64,000 nt of DNA from positions 173,046 to 237,045 of the forward strand of contig NZ_JAMXEX010000005.1 of the NCBI RefSeq assembly GCF_025370775.1. Direction: 5' to 3'. Made by a program: the position numbers and the translations under genes. Positions within the stretch are counted from its first letter, which is position 1; every line of letters begins with the position of its first letter. This document shows positions 17,096-25,788 of this stretch, in pieces. Origin of the DNA: Ancylothrix sp. D3o (GTDB taxonomy: Bacteria; Cyanobacteriota; Cyanobacteriia; Cyanobacteriales; Oscillatoriaceae). The notes under the pieces were generated by a model, which saw nothing but the letters and a program-made list of their open reading frames with translations, did not search any database and had not been told where the DNA came from.

Positions 17096-17956
17096 CTACG
17101 GATTGCAATATTGACACATTCCGGGGTCTGCCGTTTTTATGCCATCAGGAAACAATTTCTCTTGACAAAACTCGCATTTTTTGCATTGATAAACTACAGA
17201 TTTTGTCAGGTGAGTTGGCAAATTACACAAACTGCAAGGTAAGCCTTTTTTGCGTTCGATAATTTCAAATCCAGGGCAAGAACATTGCGGGCAAACTGTC
17301 TTAATTTTTTCAATTAAATTCCGCGTGGCGCGTTCAATTGCTCTCATGCGTGTGGGGTTGTACATCGCTCGCATATCCGTTTCAATATGCACAGCACCGG
17401 CAGATTTTTTTAAGGCATAATTCACCGCATCGCTGAGGTTTTCGGGCGTGATGATGCCTTTGATAATTTCACCTTGGCCGGTGGCCGATTCGCCAATAAT
17501 AACTACTAATCCATGTTCCGGAAAACCGGCTTTTTTGGCAAATTTTTCTGCTTCTTCTAAATTGTTGACAAGTTCGTGGCTGTAGTTAGTATCAGTTGTG
17601 AATTCTTCTCCGATAATTTCCAGGTTGTTTTCTTTATCTAAAAATAAAACAATTTCCCGGTTATGAGGCAAAAAGGGAATCGCTGGATGGGGGCCAAAAC
17701 TTCCCTCGCTGGCAATTCCTAGGGATGTGCCGGTTATTTCCATTGCTTTTTCAGCCTTTGCTCTGGCTGCTTCAATTTGTGTTCCCCGGCGTTTCACATC
17801 TCTGCTGAAAGTTCCGAACAAATCGGTATTAAAGTTATCAGGAATAACCGTTTTTAAAAGCAATTCTTGTTCCACAAGGGGAGCAATAGCTTGTTCTTTT
17901 TTGTGCATCGTGGCGATGACAGCGGTGCGGTTTTTAAATAACGAGAGTGAGGTCAT
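17096..17956 (-). CDS. DUF6671-like protein with C-terminal zinc-ribbon cysteines
   Basis: A 286-residue protein that appears to match the family now called DUF6671 (assignment from memory). The N-terminal 200 residues are alpha/beta: RTAVIATMHKKEQAIAPLVE, GIASEGSFGPHPAIPFLPHN and HGLVVIIGES are distinctive. The last 70 residues hold paired cysteines (CPQC, CSLC, CKKC-EFC, CQYC) that suggest one or two zinc-binding ribbons. The region TDMRAMYNPTRMRAIERATR precedes them. No established reaction is known to me. It is divergent from the DUF433/DUF5615 pair and convergent with the MFS gene, at the border of the accessory stretch. A nucleic-acid or redox role for the cysteine ribbon is only a possibility. 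Confidence 0.75.
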   Translation of the reverse strand: MTSLSLFKNRTAVIATMHKKEQAIAPLVEQELLLKTVIPDNFNTDLFGTFSRDVKRRGTQIEAARAKAEKAMEITGTSLGIASEGSFGPHPAIPFLPHNREIVLFLDKENNLEIIGEEFTTDTNYSHELVNNLEEAEKFAKKAGFPEHGLVVIIGESATGQGEIIKGIITPENLSDAVNYALKKSAGAVHIETDMRAMYNPTRMRAIERATRNLIEKIKTVCPQCSCPGFEIIERKKGLPCSLCNLPTHLTKSVVYQCKKCEFCQEKLFPDGIKTADPGMCQYCNP

Positions 17957-18061
17957 AGCGGGGTAAAATTAAAACATTAATTATTACTATACAAAATTCT
18001 TGAAAAATGATAAAACTGAATTATAATACAAGAAACCCATTTGAAAAAGTAGCCAGGAAAA

Positions 18062-18361
18062 ATGACAACGGTAGTAGATATTGGGACGTTGATTGAACGC
18101 AGACCAGAAATTCGGGGAGGCCGGCCTATTATTGCCGGTACTGCAACTTCTGTCCGTAGTATTGTTGTATTATACAAGGAAGGTTTAAACGCAGAAGAGA
18201 TTGTTTCACAAAAAGATCACCTCACTCTAGCACAAGTCTATGCGGCCTTGACTTATTATCATGCTAATCGAGAAGAAATTGAGGAAGATTTGGCAGCAGA
18301 GGAGGCGGAGTATTGGCGTTTAGCAGCATTACACGGTAGAAAAAAACACATAAAACTATGA
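18062..18361 (+). CDS. DUF433 family antitoxin-like protein
   Basis: A 99-residue DUF433 protein: LIERRPEIRGGRPIIAGT, then SVRSIVVLYKEGLNAEEIV and LTLAQVYAALTYYHANREEI, the winged-helix-like fold of this family. DUF433 proteins commonly precede DUF5615 PIN-like genes and are regarded as antitoxins. Here the stop overlaps the start of the next gene in ATGA (18358-18361), so translation is coupled. The C-terminal 20 residues are acidic then basic, suited to wrapping the toxin; this is inference. It is divergent from the 17096 gene. Confidence 0.88.
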   Translation: MTTVVDIGTLIERRPEIRGGRPIIAGTATSVRSIVVLYKEGLNAEEIVSQKDHLTLAQVYAALTYYHANREEIEEDLAAEEAEYWRLAALHGRKKHIKL

Positions 18362-18726
18362 CTGAGATTCGTTTATATTTGGATGAAGACTCTAGGCGTA
18401 AAGCACTCTTCCAAGCTTTACTCTCTCGTGGCGTAGATGTTATTACTGTATCAGAAGCGAAAATGCTGGGACGCAGTGATGAAGATCAACTAAATTGGGC
18501 GTTAGTAAATAATCGTGTGATTTACACCTTTAATATGAGAGATTTTTACCGGCTGCACACGACTATTTTGCAGGAGGGAGGAACTCATGCCGGCATCATT
18601 CTAGGCTTCCAGAAAACTTTCTCAGTAGGCGCACAAATGCGGGGAATTATGAGATTAATTGCTGCTAAATCTGCCGAAGAAATGCAAAACTCTCTGGAAT
18701 TTATAAGTGATTGGATAGAGGATTAA
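18358..18726 (+). CDS. DUF5615 PIN-like toxin
   Basis: A 122-residue DUF5615 protein. The acidic residues expected of a PIN-like nuclease are visible in IRLYLDEDS (near 4-12), VITVSEAKMLGRSDEDQLNW (29-48) and YTFNMRDFYRL (about 57-67), where the usual TxDxDF is NMRDF. It is probably an RNase toxin controlled by the overlapping DUF433 gene. Its stop is followed after 2 bases by a 12-codon frame that runs into the restriction endonuclease gene, so toxin and endonuclease may be expressed from one transcript. The reduced acidic motif could weaken activity. Confidence 0.85.
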   Translation: MTEIRLYLDEDSRRKALFQALLSRGVDVITVSEAKMLGRSDEDQLNWALVNNRVIYTFNMRDFYRLHTTILQEGGTHAGIILGFQKTFSVGAQMRGIMRLIAAKSAEEMQNSLEFISDWIED

Positions 18727-18728
18727 AG

Positions 18729-18767
18729 ATGATGAAAAAACAATCTTTACAGGGAGATAAAAAGTGA
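18729..18767 (+). CDS. Possible 12-codon leader peptide coupled to the restriction endonuclease gene
   Basis: Starting at the first of two adjacent ATGs two bases after the toxin stop, a frame encodes MMKKQSLQGDKK and ends in TGA at 18765-18767. That stop overlaps the GTG start of the endonuclease (GTGA). The arrangement would couple translation of the nuclease to upstream reading. It is too short to judge by codon use and could be chance. The AGGGAG that serves the GTG start lies inside it. Confidence 0.35.
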   Translation: MMKKQSLQGDKK

Positions 18768-19450
18768 CCGTTCAAGACGACCGGCGAGAAAAAGAACTCA
18801 TCGCCTTATTCCAGCTAAAAAAACCTCAGAACGCCACCCGCAGCGGTACTGACGCTATACTCGATTTAAATGGTTTAGAAATACCCTTTGAATTGAAATC
18901 CACCACAAGCTCTTCTGTAACAACGGTTCGAGATTTTGGCTTAGATCATATTAAAAAGTGGCAGGGCAAACATTGGTTGTTTGGCTTTTACAATAAGGAA
19001 GGTACAGAACTGAAATACTGCCTTTATGCTTCTCCTTTAGCGATGGCTAAATGGATTAGCGAGAAGGAAGCCTATATATTATCGGATTATAAATTAGCCC
19101 AAATCACCCCCGAATTGCTTACCATTGATATTCTTTATGAAATTATCGGACAAAAAGATTCGTACACTCTTGAAGACGCTAAAAGTATCCAAAAAAAACA
19201 GTACACAGCCCAGCAGTATCGTGCAAAAATGGATTTGCCAAACGCCTACTCGCCTCAAAAAATGCTTGCCATTTTAAAAGATAGATGCCGCTATTTAATT
19301 GAACGGGGATCAACTTTAAATAATCCGCACATTTTAGCATCTTATTTTCAAGGCTGGGAGCAAATTACAACCAATCACGCCCAACGTTTGCGAGAACTTG
19401 TCCGCGATGCACTTCAAGATAATACCCCCCAAAGAGATCGCGCAACCTGA
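18764..19450 (+). CDS. Type II restriction endonuclease (PD-(D/E)xK type), partner of the adjacent C5 methyltransferase
   Basis: A 228-residue protein. The likely catalytic motif is Asp30 or Asp34 in GTDAILDLNG followed by ELK (Glu43-Leu44-Lys45) in IPFELKSTTSS, which fits PD-(D/E)xK nucleases. FGLDHIKKWQGKHWLFGFYN follows, a pattern seen in type II enzymes paired with cytosine methyltransferases. The gene ends inside the convergent methyltransferase gene (37-base overlap), a typical restriction-modification layout. The GTG start is supported by AGGGAG 7 bases upstream. The recognition site cannot be read from sequence. It seems intact. Its transcription with the toxin pair upstream is likely, as only 37 bases separate them. 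Confidence 0.78.
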   Translation: MTVQDDRREKELIALFQLKKPQNATRSGTDAILDLNGLEIPFELKSTTSSSVTTVRDFGLDHIKKWQGKHWLFGFYNKEGTELKYCLYASPLAMAKWISEKEAYILSDYKLAQITPELLTIDILYEIIGQKDSYTLEDAKSIQKKQYTAQQYRAKMDLPNAYSPQKMLAILKDRCRYLIERGSTLNNPHILASYFQGWEQITTNHAQRLRELVRDALQDNTPQRDRAT

Positions 19451-20601
19451 TAAGCCATCGGCGGAGGAACGGCATTACCAATTTGACCTAAAGCCATATA
19501 AACTGCACCGGCAATCGGCCAAGAATCAGGAAATCCTTGCAGAATTGCACAGTCAGGAACAGACAATCTAAAATGATTATTCTCTGGAACAAATAAACGC
19601 GCTTTTTCACGATCTAGCGCTACTCCATTCGGCCAAATTTGCAATTTTTCCCAGATTTTTTGAGCCGAAACACTGCTTAAAATAGACGTCGTATGACGCG
19701 GGCCGGTTAACGAACTCCGCAGCGTCGGTGCTAAAGTATCAAATCCGATATCTGGCAATCCTAATGCTTCGCGTACTCCCATACAACGCTTTAAAAGCTG
19801 TGACTCAGTGAGAAAAGAAAATAAATTCAGTTGCACTGATTCTTGTCTCTGAGAAGCCGCTACATTTTCCCAAGCATAAGTTGGTTTTGGTATCTCATAT
19901 TTTTCTGCAATTTTTTCATCTCGAAAACCCACAAAGAAAACCCGTTTTCTAACTTGCGGTATTCCAAAATCCGAAGCATTAAGAATAAACTTAGTTAACT
20001 TATATTTGCCGGCCAGTGGTGCTTCTATAACTTCCTTCACATATTGATTAAATTTTTCGCTTGCCAAAGCTGTAACATTTTCCGCAACAAAGGCGAGAGG
20101 TTCAACTTCCAAAACAGCACGAATAAACTCAGGAAACATATCGCGGCTGTCTTCCCTTCCTTTTTGACGACCGGCAATTGAAAAAGGCTGGCAAGGTGGG
20201 CCCCCTTGGATAACATCAACTAACCCCCGATATGGCCGCCAATTTACTTTTGTCACATCGCCTTCTTCCCCAGCAAATACTTTCCAATTTGGGCGAACAT
20301 TACGCAAAGTCACCCCAGCGCCGGCCAAAATATCGTAAGAAGCAACATGAGAAAATCCTGCTCTCTCAAAGCCAAGATCCAACCCGCCACCCCCGCTGAA
20401 AAGCGACAGCGCACGAATTCCATTTCTAGGCAATTGTGGCATTAAATCTTCAGGATTTAAGCGCGGAATATTAACAGCATGAATTGGCTTTTTCCCTTCT
20501 CCCCGCAGCGCGTTTGCTTTAGCTTTGCTTGATTTTTTAGAACGCTGTCTGTAAATCTCTCTTTGCTCTTCTGTAATTTCCCAACCCTGATAAGCTGACA
20601 T
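19414..20601 (-). CDS. DNA (cytosine-5-)-methyltransferase
   Basis: A 395-residue C5-cytosine methyltransferase. An N-terminal extension of about 60 residues (EQREIYRQRSKKSSKAKANA, basic) precedes motif I LFSGGGGLDLGF (67-78). Motif IV is GGPPCQPFSIAGRQ with catalytic Cys137, motif VI is VAENV, motif VIII is QVRKRVFFVGFR, and motifs IX-X are LQGFPDSWPI and LGQIGNAVPPPMAYQVA. All core motifs are present, so it should be active. It methylates host DNA to protect against the convergent endonuclease, whose 3' end it overlaps by 37 bases. The target is unknown; the target-recognition region is about residues 235-340. No transcriptional controller gene is seen beside it. Confidence 0.95.
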   Translation of the reverse strand: MSAYQGWEITEEQREIYRQRSKKSSKAKANALRGEGKKPIHAVNIPRLNPEDLMPQLPRNGIRALSLFSGGGGLDLGFERAGFSHVASYDILAGAGVTLRNVRPNWKVFAGEEGDVTKVNWRPYRGLVDVIQGGPPCQPFSIAGRQKGREDSRDMFPEFIRAVLEVEPLAFVAENVTALASEKFNQYVKEVIEAPLAGKYKLTKFILNASDFGIPQVRKRVFFVGFRDEKIAEKYEIPKPTYAWENVAASQRQESVQLNLFSFLTESQLLKRCMGVREALGLPDIGFDTLAPTLRSSLTGPRHTTSILSSVSAQKIWEKLQIWPNGVALDREKARLFVPENNHFRLSVPDCAILQGFPDSWPIAGAVYMALGQIGNAVPPPMAYQVARSLWGVLS

Positions 20602-20891
20602 AATTCAAACCTCTTTACTCAACTTTCCTTTACCCAACATTTTATTATTTCTTCGGCTCGTTCCATCGCTTTATCTAACAACCTAACACGACATTTTTAA
20701 CATTGCACTATTCCCGAACCCACCCCAACCACCCTGAAACCCATCATAGTCACTGGTTCTTCAAAAAAAACACCGGCCTCTGGTATTATTTAAGACAAAA
20801 TATGGCAAAATATTCAGTATTTCTACTGGTGCCAAAATGAATAAGACAGGTGACAATAAAAAACAGTTAAGCAATTATTTGACATCTATCT

Positions 20892-21134
20892 ATGGATAGA
20901 AAAACGCCTCGCCTTTTTATGTTTGTCCTCGCTTGCAGTGCTGTGGGAGTCGTCCTCGGAGGAACTGCCAGCCAAGCCGAAATCAACCAATGTCAAGCGG
21001 CTCCCAGCCTCAGCAATGAATGCCTCACCCAAGATCCTCTCTACAAAACTGTGGAAGGCATGAGCGTAGGTTTATTGGCAGGTGCCGGTGCCGCCCTGGG
21101 TGCCACCGTCGAGATATGGAAAAAGAAAATTTGA
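20892..21134 (+). CDS. Small secreted or membrane-anchored protein of unknown function
   Basis: An 80-residue protein with a basic start (MDRKTPR), a hydrophobic segment (about 8-28, ending in ASQA that could be a signal-peptidase site), a short loop with two cysteines (NQCQAAPSLSNECL) and a second Gly/Ala-rich hydrophobic helix (about 56-74) followed by KKK. The two loop cysteines could form a disulfide in the periplasm. I do not recognise the family. It is isolated, and a good hairpin terminator follows at 21161. Confidence 0.65.
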   Translation: MDRKTPRLFMFVLACSAVGVVLGGTASQAEINQCQAAPSLSNECLTQDPLYKTVEGMSVGLLAGAGAALGATVEIWKKKI

Positions 21135-21160
21135 ACTAATATAGCATTCCTAACCTCACA

Positions 21161-21190
21161 GAAACCCGTTTTATTAATCAAGCGGGTTTC
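21161..21190. terminator. Hairpin terminator between convergent genes
   Basis: GAAACCCG (21161-21168) pairs with CGGGTTTC (21183-21190) around a 14-base loop, followed by TTAACTTTTT on the + strand. It ends exactly where the leftward TPR gene ends. It shares the stem sequence of the terminator at 5399. Confidence 0.75.
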
Positions 21191-21913
21191 TTAACTTTTT
21201 GACGAGACCGGCAGCCCAGAAATTTCTTGCTTATCTTTGTACACTTGTTCCAGCAGTTTATCAACCTGCCGAAGCTCAGAAAAACGACCGCGTTCTTTAA
21301 ATAAATTTTTAGCTTTTTCTAAAGGCGGGATCGCTTCATTTGTTTTACCTTGTTTCCACAAAGCCACGCCCAAATTATAAAGCGCATCTGGATAATTCGG
21401 ATTAATTTCTGTGGCGCGGCTATAGTGTTTGGTCGCTTCTTCCCACCGGCCTTGTTCTGCGCTAACACTTCCCAACGCATTATAAGCCACCGCATAATCA
21501 GAATTCAAACGAATTGCCTCTTGATATTCCGTCACCGCCTCCTCAAATTTCCTTTGAGCCGCCAGAGCATTTCCTAACTTATAATGCCAGATTGGATCAT
21601 TTTTTCTTAGTTCGAGAATCTGCCGAAAAACGGCCTCAGCCTCCGCATATTTATTTCTCTCAAAAAGGTCATTGCCTTTTTGAATCAAAAACTGTAATCG
21701 CTGTTGAGGATTAAGTTTTTCCAAATCAGGATCTTCTTGTTCTTCCTGCTTAGGTTCTTCTGGCTTGGCGTTTTGTTTTTGAGTATAAAATTGAGACTCC
21801 ACCGGCACCGCAAAAACCGGCAAAACCGGCCCCATCACCCCCCAAGTTATCCCTCCCCACAACAGCGCCACTGCGGGAAAGAAAATTGATTTTTGTTTGT
21901 AATTTCGCTGCAT
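21191..21913 (-). CDS. TPR-repeat protein, probably exported
   Basis: A 240-residue protein with an N-terminal hydrophobic signal or anchor (about residues 10-35, FFPAVALLWGGITWGVMG), a Glu/Gln/Lys-rich linker and four tetratricopeptide repeats from about residue 75. They show the usual pattern (NDLFERNKYAEAEAVFRQIL, YKLGNALAAQRKFEEAVTEY, YNALGSVSAEQGRWEEATKH, YNLGVALWKQGKTNEAIPPL). TPRs mediate protein contacts; no partner is evident. The start chosen is the ATG at 21913 because GAGGGG lies just upstream; an ATG seven codons earlier (21934) has no ribosome binding site. Confidence 0.85.
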   Translation of the reverse strand: MQRNYKQKSIFFPAVALLWGGITWGVMGPVLPVFAVPVESQFYTQKQNAKPEEPKQEEQEDPDLEKLNPQQRLQFLIQKGNDLFERNKYAEAEAVFRQILELRKNDPIWHYKLGNALAAQRKFEEAVTEYQEAIRLNSDYAVAYNALGSVSAEQGRWEEATKHYSRATEINPNYPDALYNLGVALWKQGKTNEAIPPLEKAKNLFKERGRFSELRQVDKLLEQVYKDKQEISGLPVSSKS

Positions 21914-22028
21914 AAACCCCTCAGACTGAACCATTTATTTTATGATAGCGCCCTTGTTGCCGGTTGTTTTTTCCAAAAATGATAAAATATAGCTGATCAA
22001 AAAACAACCCTCATAAAAGTTTAAGCCG

Positions 22029-22334
22029 GTGACACCCACAACAGAAAACGCCAACTTTGAAACGAAACTATTTCCCGTTGTTTTACAAGAAGAAGGACAG
22101 ATATCTCTACCTGCCGCAGTGCGGGAACATCTCAACCTCAGCCAAGGAGATAGACTAACCATTATTCAAGTCGGCAGACTTGTATTGCTGACCGCAAAAC
22201 CGCCTCAAGTTCCCCAACTCATCGATCAGATTGTAGATTTAATGGAAAATGAAGGTTTAGAGTTGAGTGATTTGTTGGCCGGTTTAGAAGACGAACGAAA
22301 CGCGATTTGGCAAGAGCAGCAAAATAATGCGTAG
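22029..22334 (+). CDS. AbrB-type antitoxin
   Basis: A 101-residue protein with an N-terminal SpoVT/AbrB swapped-hairpin DNA-binding domain (about 15-60: QEEGQISLPAAVREHLNLSQ, GDRLTIIQVG) and an acidic C-terminal tail (MENEGLELSDLLAGLEDERN) suited to binding a toxin. The start is GTG at 22029. It overlaps the PIN-toxin gene by 8 bases, the standard toxin-antitoxin arrangement. It probably represses its own promoter, which must lie in the 115 bases upstream. Confidence 0.88.
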   Translation: MTPTTENANFETKLFPVVLQEEGQISLPAAVREHLNLSQGDRLTIIQVGRLVLLTAKPPQVPQLIDQIVDLMENEGLELSDLLAGLEDERNAIWQEQQNNA

Positions 22335-22764
22335 AGTTTTTGCCGATTCTAGTATTATAATCGCTGGGGTCGGTTCGCGCACGGGTGCGAGTCGGGCTGT
22401 GCTGACAATGGCTGAAATAGGCTTATTTAAACTTCTGGTTTCCCAGCAGGTTTTAGAGGAGTGTAAGCGTAATTTACGCAAAAAATTACCCGCAGCTTTA
22501 CCCGATTTTACCCAGCTTTTAGATGCTATAGATCCAGAAATTTTGCCGAATCCACCCCAAATAGAATCGCAACAGTATCATCCTATTATCGAAGCAAAAG
22601 ATGCCCCAATTTTAGCGGCGGCTGTCTTAGCTAACCCTGACCGGCTACTTAGTTTAAATACAAAAGATTTTACGGCTGAAGTCGCAGCCCAAACTAACTT
22701 AATTATTCAAACCCCGGCTGAGTTTGTAAGAGAAATTCGCTCAATTGTAGAAAGGGAAATGTAG
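22327..22764 (+). CDS. PIN-domain toxin (VapC-like ribonuclease)
   Basis: A 145-residue PIN protein. The acidic active-site residues lie in VFADSSIIIAG (Asp7), LEECKRN (near 46) and EAKDAPILAAAV (about residue 90), with NTKDFTAEV replacing the last TxDxDF. It most likely cleaves RNA when the AbrB antitoxin is lost. The start overlaps the antitoxin gene by 8 bases. A hairpin overlaps its stop codon. It differs from the PIN proteins at 25205 and 26052 and belongs to another subgroup. Confidence 0.86.
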   Translation: MRRVFADSSIIIAGVGSRTGASRAVLTMAEIGLFKLLVSQQVLEECKRNLRKKLPAALPDFTQLLDAIDPEILPNPPQIESQQYHPIIEAKDAPILAAAVLANPDRLLSLNTKDFTAEVAAQTNLIIQTPAEFVREIRSIVEREM

Positions 22765-22792
22765 CAGGTTAGATTAATTAACCCAACCTGCT
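22763..22792. terminator. Hairpin between convergent toxin and acs genes
   Basis: AGCAGGTT (22763-22770) pairs with AACCTGCT (22785-22792) around a 14-base loop. It begins inside the toxin stop codon and ends 7 bases before the 3' end of acs. The T-run after it is poor, so termination is likely but not certain. Confidence 0.55.
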
Positions 22793-22799
22793 GATTTCC

Positions 22800-24770
22800 T
22801 TAAGCGCCTTCGCGTAACTTATCTAAAACGCTGCGATCTTCGAGAGTAGAAGTATCACCGGCCACCTCTTGACCAGCAGCCAGACTCCGCAAAAGCCGGC
22901 GCATAATCTTACCAGAGCGAGTTTTTGGCAACGCCTCCGTAAAGCGAATTTCACCCGGACGAGCTATCGCCCCAATCTCACTCACAACGTGCTGCTTAAG
23001 TAGCTTATTCAACTCCTCACTAGCCGTCGCGTTGCCTTCCAACGTAACAAACGCTACAATTTCCTCACCCTTGAGGTCATCCGGTTTGCCCACCACAGCC
23101 GCCTCAGCAACCGACGGGTGAGAAACCAAAGCAGACTCAATTTCCATCGTCCCCAGACGATGACCGGCCACGTTAATCACATCATCCACACGGCCCATCA
23201 CCCAGAAATAACCATCCTCATCGCGCCGTGCCCCATCACCGGCAAAGTATAAATACTGCCCATCCTTCGGCGCAATATGTTCCCAATAAGTGCGACGGAA
23301 ACGATCCGCATCTCCATAAACAGTCCGCATCATCCCCGGCCAAGGATGCTTAATTGCTAAATACCCGCCTTCATTGTCACCCGCTGGGTTGCCATCAAGA
23401 TCCACCACTTCCGCCAAAATACCAGGGAAAGGAAGCGTCGCCGAACCTGGTTTCGTAGGAATAGCCCCCGGCAATGGGGTAATCATAATACCCCCGGTTT
23501 CCGTTTGCCACCATGTATCAACAATCGGACAGCGCTCACCACCGATAATCCGATGGTACCACATCCAAGCCTCCGGGTTAATCGGTTCACCAACCGTACC
23601 CAGCAAGCGTAACGAAGATAAATTGCGCTTATTCGGGTGATGCTCACCCATTTTGATAAAAGCACGGATGGCGGTCGGAGCAGTATAGAAAACCGTCACG
23701 CCGTATTTTTCAATTACATCCCAGAAACAGCCAGGGTTTGAGGCTCGCGGTGCACCTTCATACATGACGGTGGTGGCACCGTTGGAGAGAGGGCCATATA
23801 TAATGTAGCTGTGGCCTGTGATCCAACCCACATCGGCTGTACACCAGTAAACATCCGTATCTTGGAGGTCAAAAATCCACTTGGTCGTGATGTGAGTATA
23901 TAAATTATACCCAGCGGTGGTATGGACAACGCCTTTGGGTTTGCCGGTGCTCCCAGAAGTATAAAGTATAAACAGCAAATCTTCGCTGTCCATTGGTTCA
24001 GCGGGGCAGTCGCCAGAGACGCCTTGCTGCAAGTCGTGCCACCAATGGTCGCGTCCGGGTTCCATGTGGACTTGCTGGCCGGTGCGTTTGACCACGAGTA
24101 CATCTTTGACGCTGGGAACGCCTTCGGAAAGGGCTTTATCCACTTGCTCTTTGAGGGGAACGGTGGCATCTTTGCGCCAGCCGCCGTCTGCGGTGACGAC
24201 GAGTTTGGCTTCTCCGTCAATGAGGCGATCCCGCAAGGCTTCCGCGCTGAAACCGCCAAAAACAACGCTGTGGGGAGCTCCAATGCGGGCACAAGCCAGC
24301 ATGGCAATGGCGGCTTCGGGGATCATCGGCATATAGATCCCGACGCGATCTCCTTTTTTGATGCCGAGTTGTTTGAGGACGTTGGCAAACTGGCAGACTT
24401 CGCGGTGCAGTTGGGCGTAGGTGAGGGTGCGCGAGTCTCCGGGTTCGCCTTCCCAGATGAGGGCGGCTTTGTTTTTGCGCCAAGTGGTGAGGTGCCGGTC
24501 GAGGCAGTTGTAGGATATGTTGGTTTGGCCGCCGGTGAACCATTTGGCGAAGGGTGGGTTTTCCCAGTCGAGGACGCTTTCCCAAGGTTTAAACCAGTGT
24601 AGTTCTTTTTCGGCGAGTTCTGCCCAAAAGGCTTGGGGGTCGGCTTTGGCTCGGTTGTAGAGTTCTTGGTATTGTTCTAGGCTTTTGATGTGGGCGTTTG
24701 CTGAGAATTCGGGGCTGGGATCGAAGTGCCGTTTTTCTTGGAGGATTGATTCTATTGTCGGTTGTGACAT
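22800..24770 (-). CDS. acs: Acetyl-CoA synthetase
   Basis: Activates acetate to acetyl-CoA via acetyl-AMP in the cytoplasm. The 656-residue length is normal. ANL-superfamily motifs are clear: [20 protein letters not shown] (phosphate loop), [11 protein letters not shown] (adenine pocket), [20 protein letters not shown] (hinge Asp/Arg) and [14 protein letters not shown] with the catalytic lysine that is acetylated in regulated enzymes. The N-terminal ACAS module ([20 protein letters not shown]) is present. It stands alone between toxin-antitoxin modules with which it shares no obvious function. Start ATG at 24770 fits the family. Long frames on the other strand here are shadows. Confidence 0.97.
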   Translation of the reverse strand: MSQPTIESILQEKRHFDPSPEFSANAHIKSLEQYQELYNRAKADPQAFWAELAEKELHWFKPWESVLDWENPPFAKWFTGGQTNISYNCLDRHLTTWRKNKAALIWEGEPGDSRTLTYAQLHREVCQFANVLKQLGIKKGDRVGIYMPMIPEAAIAMLACARIGAPHSVVFGGFSAEALRDRLIDGEAKLVVTADGGWRKDATVPLKEQVDKALSEGVPSVKDVLVVKRTGQQVHMEPGRDHWWHDLQQGVSGDCPAEPMDSEDLLFILYTSGSTGKPKGVVHTTAGYNLYTHITTKWIFDLQDTDVYWCTADVGWITGHSYIIYGPLSNGATTVMYEGAPRASNPGCFWDVIEKYGVTVFYTAPTAIRAFIKMGEHHPNKRNLSSLRLLGTVGEPINPEAWMWYHRIIGGERCPIVDTWWQTETGGIMITPLPGAIPTKPGSATLPFPGILAEVVDLDGNPAGDNEGGYLAIKHPWPGMMRTVYGDADRFRRTYWEHIAPKDGQYLYFAGDGARRDEDGYFWVMGRVDDVINVAGHRLGTMEIESALVSHPSVAEAAVVGKPDDLKGEEIVAFVTLEGNATASEELNKLLKQHVVSEIGAIARPGEIRFTEALPKTRSGKIMRRLLRSLAAGQEVAGDTSTLEDRSVLDKLREGA

Positions 24771-24941
24771 TTTTGTTTTTTTGGATCTGCGGTTTCTCTT
24801 TTTACTATTTTTTGCACCTTTTGCGACAAAAATATTTGAAGTTTTTTAAAGTTCTCTGGGGTTGGGGCCGGCTGTGGGGGTTGGGTTGGTTTGTGTTAAC
24901 ATTGTAGTTATATTTTTGTTTAAAATATGGGGTTTAATTTT

Positions 24942-25208
24942 ATGGAAACCGGCATCGCTAAAGTAACGGCTGATAGAAAATTAGAGTTGCCCGAAGAATT
25001 GCAGCAGAAACTTAATCCTTTAACGGAGTATGAAGTTTCCCTCAGCGATGATGAAATTGTTTTGAAAAAAATTGAAAAACCTGTGGTAGATTTAGATAAA
25101 TTTCTGCTGGAACTTGAGCAACTTGAACTTGATCCCGATCAACCGAGTTTAGAAGAAATTAGTCAAATTGTCAAAGAAGTGAGAAAGGATTTATGGTCTA
25201 AAAAATGA
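24942..25208 (+). CDS. AbrB-like antitoxin, copy 1
   Basis: An 88-residue protein. The N-terminal half (METGIAKVTADRKLELPEEL, then TEYEVSLSDDEIVLKKI) is an AbrB/MazE-like beta-hairpin domain. The C-terminal half (DKFLLELEQLELDPDQPSL, EEISQIVKEV) is acidic and helical, the expected toxin-binding part. Its start overlaps nothing, while its stop overlaps the toxin ATG by 4 bases (ATGA). The ATG at 24942 is preferred because GGGG lies upstream and homology with copy 2 begins there; an in-frame ATG at 24927 would add MGFNF. The first 44 residues differ from copy 2 at one position, but the C-terminal half differs widely. Confidence 0.85.
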   Translation: METGIAKVTADRKLELPEELQQKLNPLTEYEVSLSDDEIVLKKIEKPVVDLDKFLLELEQLELDPDQPSLEEISQIVKEVRKDLWSKK

Positions 25209-25627
25209 AAGTTGTTTTAGATGTTAATGTGTGGGTTTCTGCTTTGCTGTGGGGGGGTGTGCCGGCTCGAATATTTGCTTTAGCACGAAATCAACAAATC
25301 ACTATATTTGTTTCTGAACCTTTGTTGATTGAGTTAGAAACTACCTTGAGGCGCTCCAAATTTCAGCAACGAATAGAACAGCGAGGCTATACTGTGGAGT
25401 CTTTGCTGTTTGTAACAAAGGCTCTTTCTCAAATGTGTCCGACAATTTTGGTGGAGGTTCCCCAATTGCGGGATCAAGATGATGCGAAAATATTGGCTGC
25501 GGGGGTGGCTGCGGGGGTGGAAGTTATTGTCACCGGCGATCTTGATTTACTCACGCTTATTGAATTTCAAAATATCGCTATTCTCACCCCGCATCGTTTC
25601 CTAGACTGCTATTTTAGGCCGGCTTAA
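25205..25627 (+). CDS. PIN-domain toxin of the TIGR00305-like family, copy 1
   Basis: A 140-residue PIN protein with MKVVLDVNVWVSALLWGG at the start (Asp6), SEPLLIELETTL (acidic Glu near 42) and RDQDDAKILAAG then IVTGDLDLLTL toward the end (acidic cluster of the active site). It is probably an RNase toxin paired with the overlapping AbrB-like antitoxin. Residues from VEVPQLRDQDD to the AILTP near the end are nearly identical to copy 2, also at DNA level, while the first 85 residues are clearly diverged. Confidence 0.87.
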   Translation: MKVVLDVNVWVSALLWGGVPARIFALARNQQITIFVSEPLLIELETTLRRSKFQQRIEQRGYTVESLLFVTKALSQMCPTILVEVPQLRDQDDAKILAAGVAAGVEVIVTGDLDLLTLIEFQNIAILTPHRFLDCYFRPA

Positions 25628-25788
25628 CATTCCAATAATTGCCCTTTTTACTCTTCAATTTTGCACGTTTGGCGACAAAAATATTTGAAGTTTTTTAAAG
25701 TTCTCTGGGGTAGGGGCCGGCTGTGGGGGTTGGGTTGGTTTGTGTTAATATTGTAGTTATATTTGATTGAAATATGGGGTTTAATTTT

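Larger units (their letters stand above)
24811..25659. repeat. Tandem duplication, unit 1 (AbrB-like/PIN module)
   Basis: Unit 1 of a direct duplication with a period of about 848 bases. It begins around TTTGCACCTTTTGCGAC and covers the promoter region, both coding genes and a short tail (TTAACATTCCAATAATTGC) that matches the 3' end of the Trp-rich gene at 26471. The 5' 255 bases and the 136 bases at 25455-25590 are almost identical to unit 2; the middle is diverged. Confidence 0.85.

Noticed and set aside
23922..24602. Rightward frame of 226 codons opposite acs
   Set aside because: It lies wholly opposite a well-supported acs gene and its sequence is the antisense shadow of conserved acs codons.
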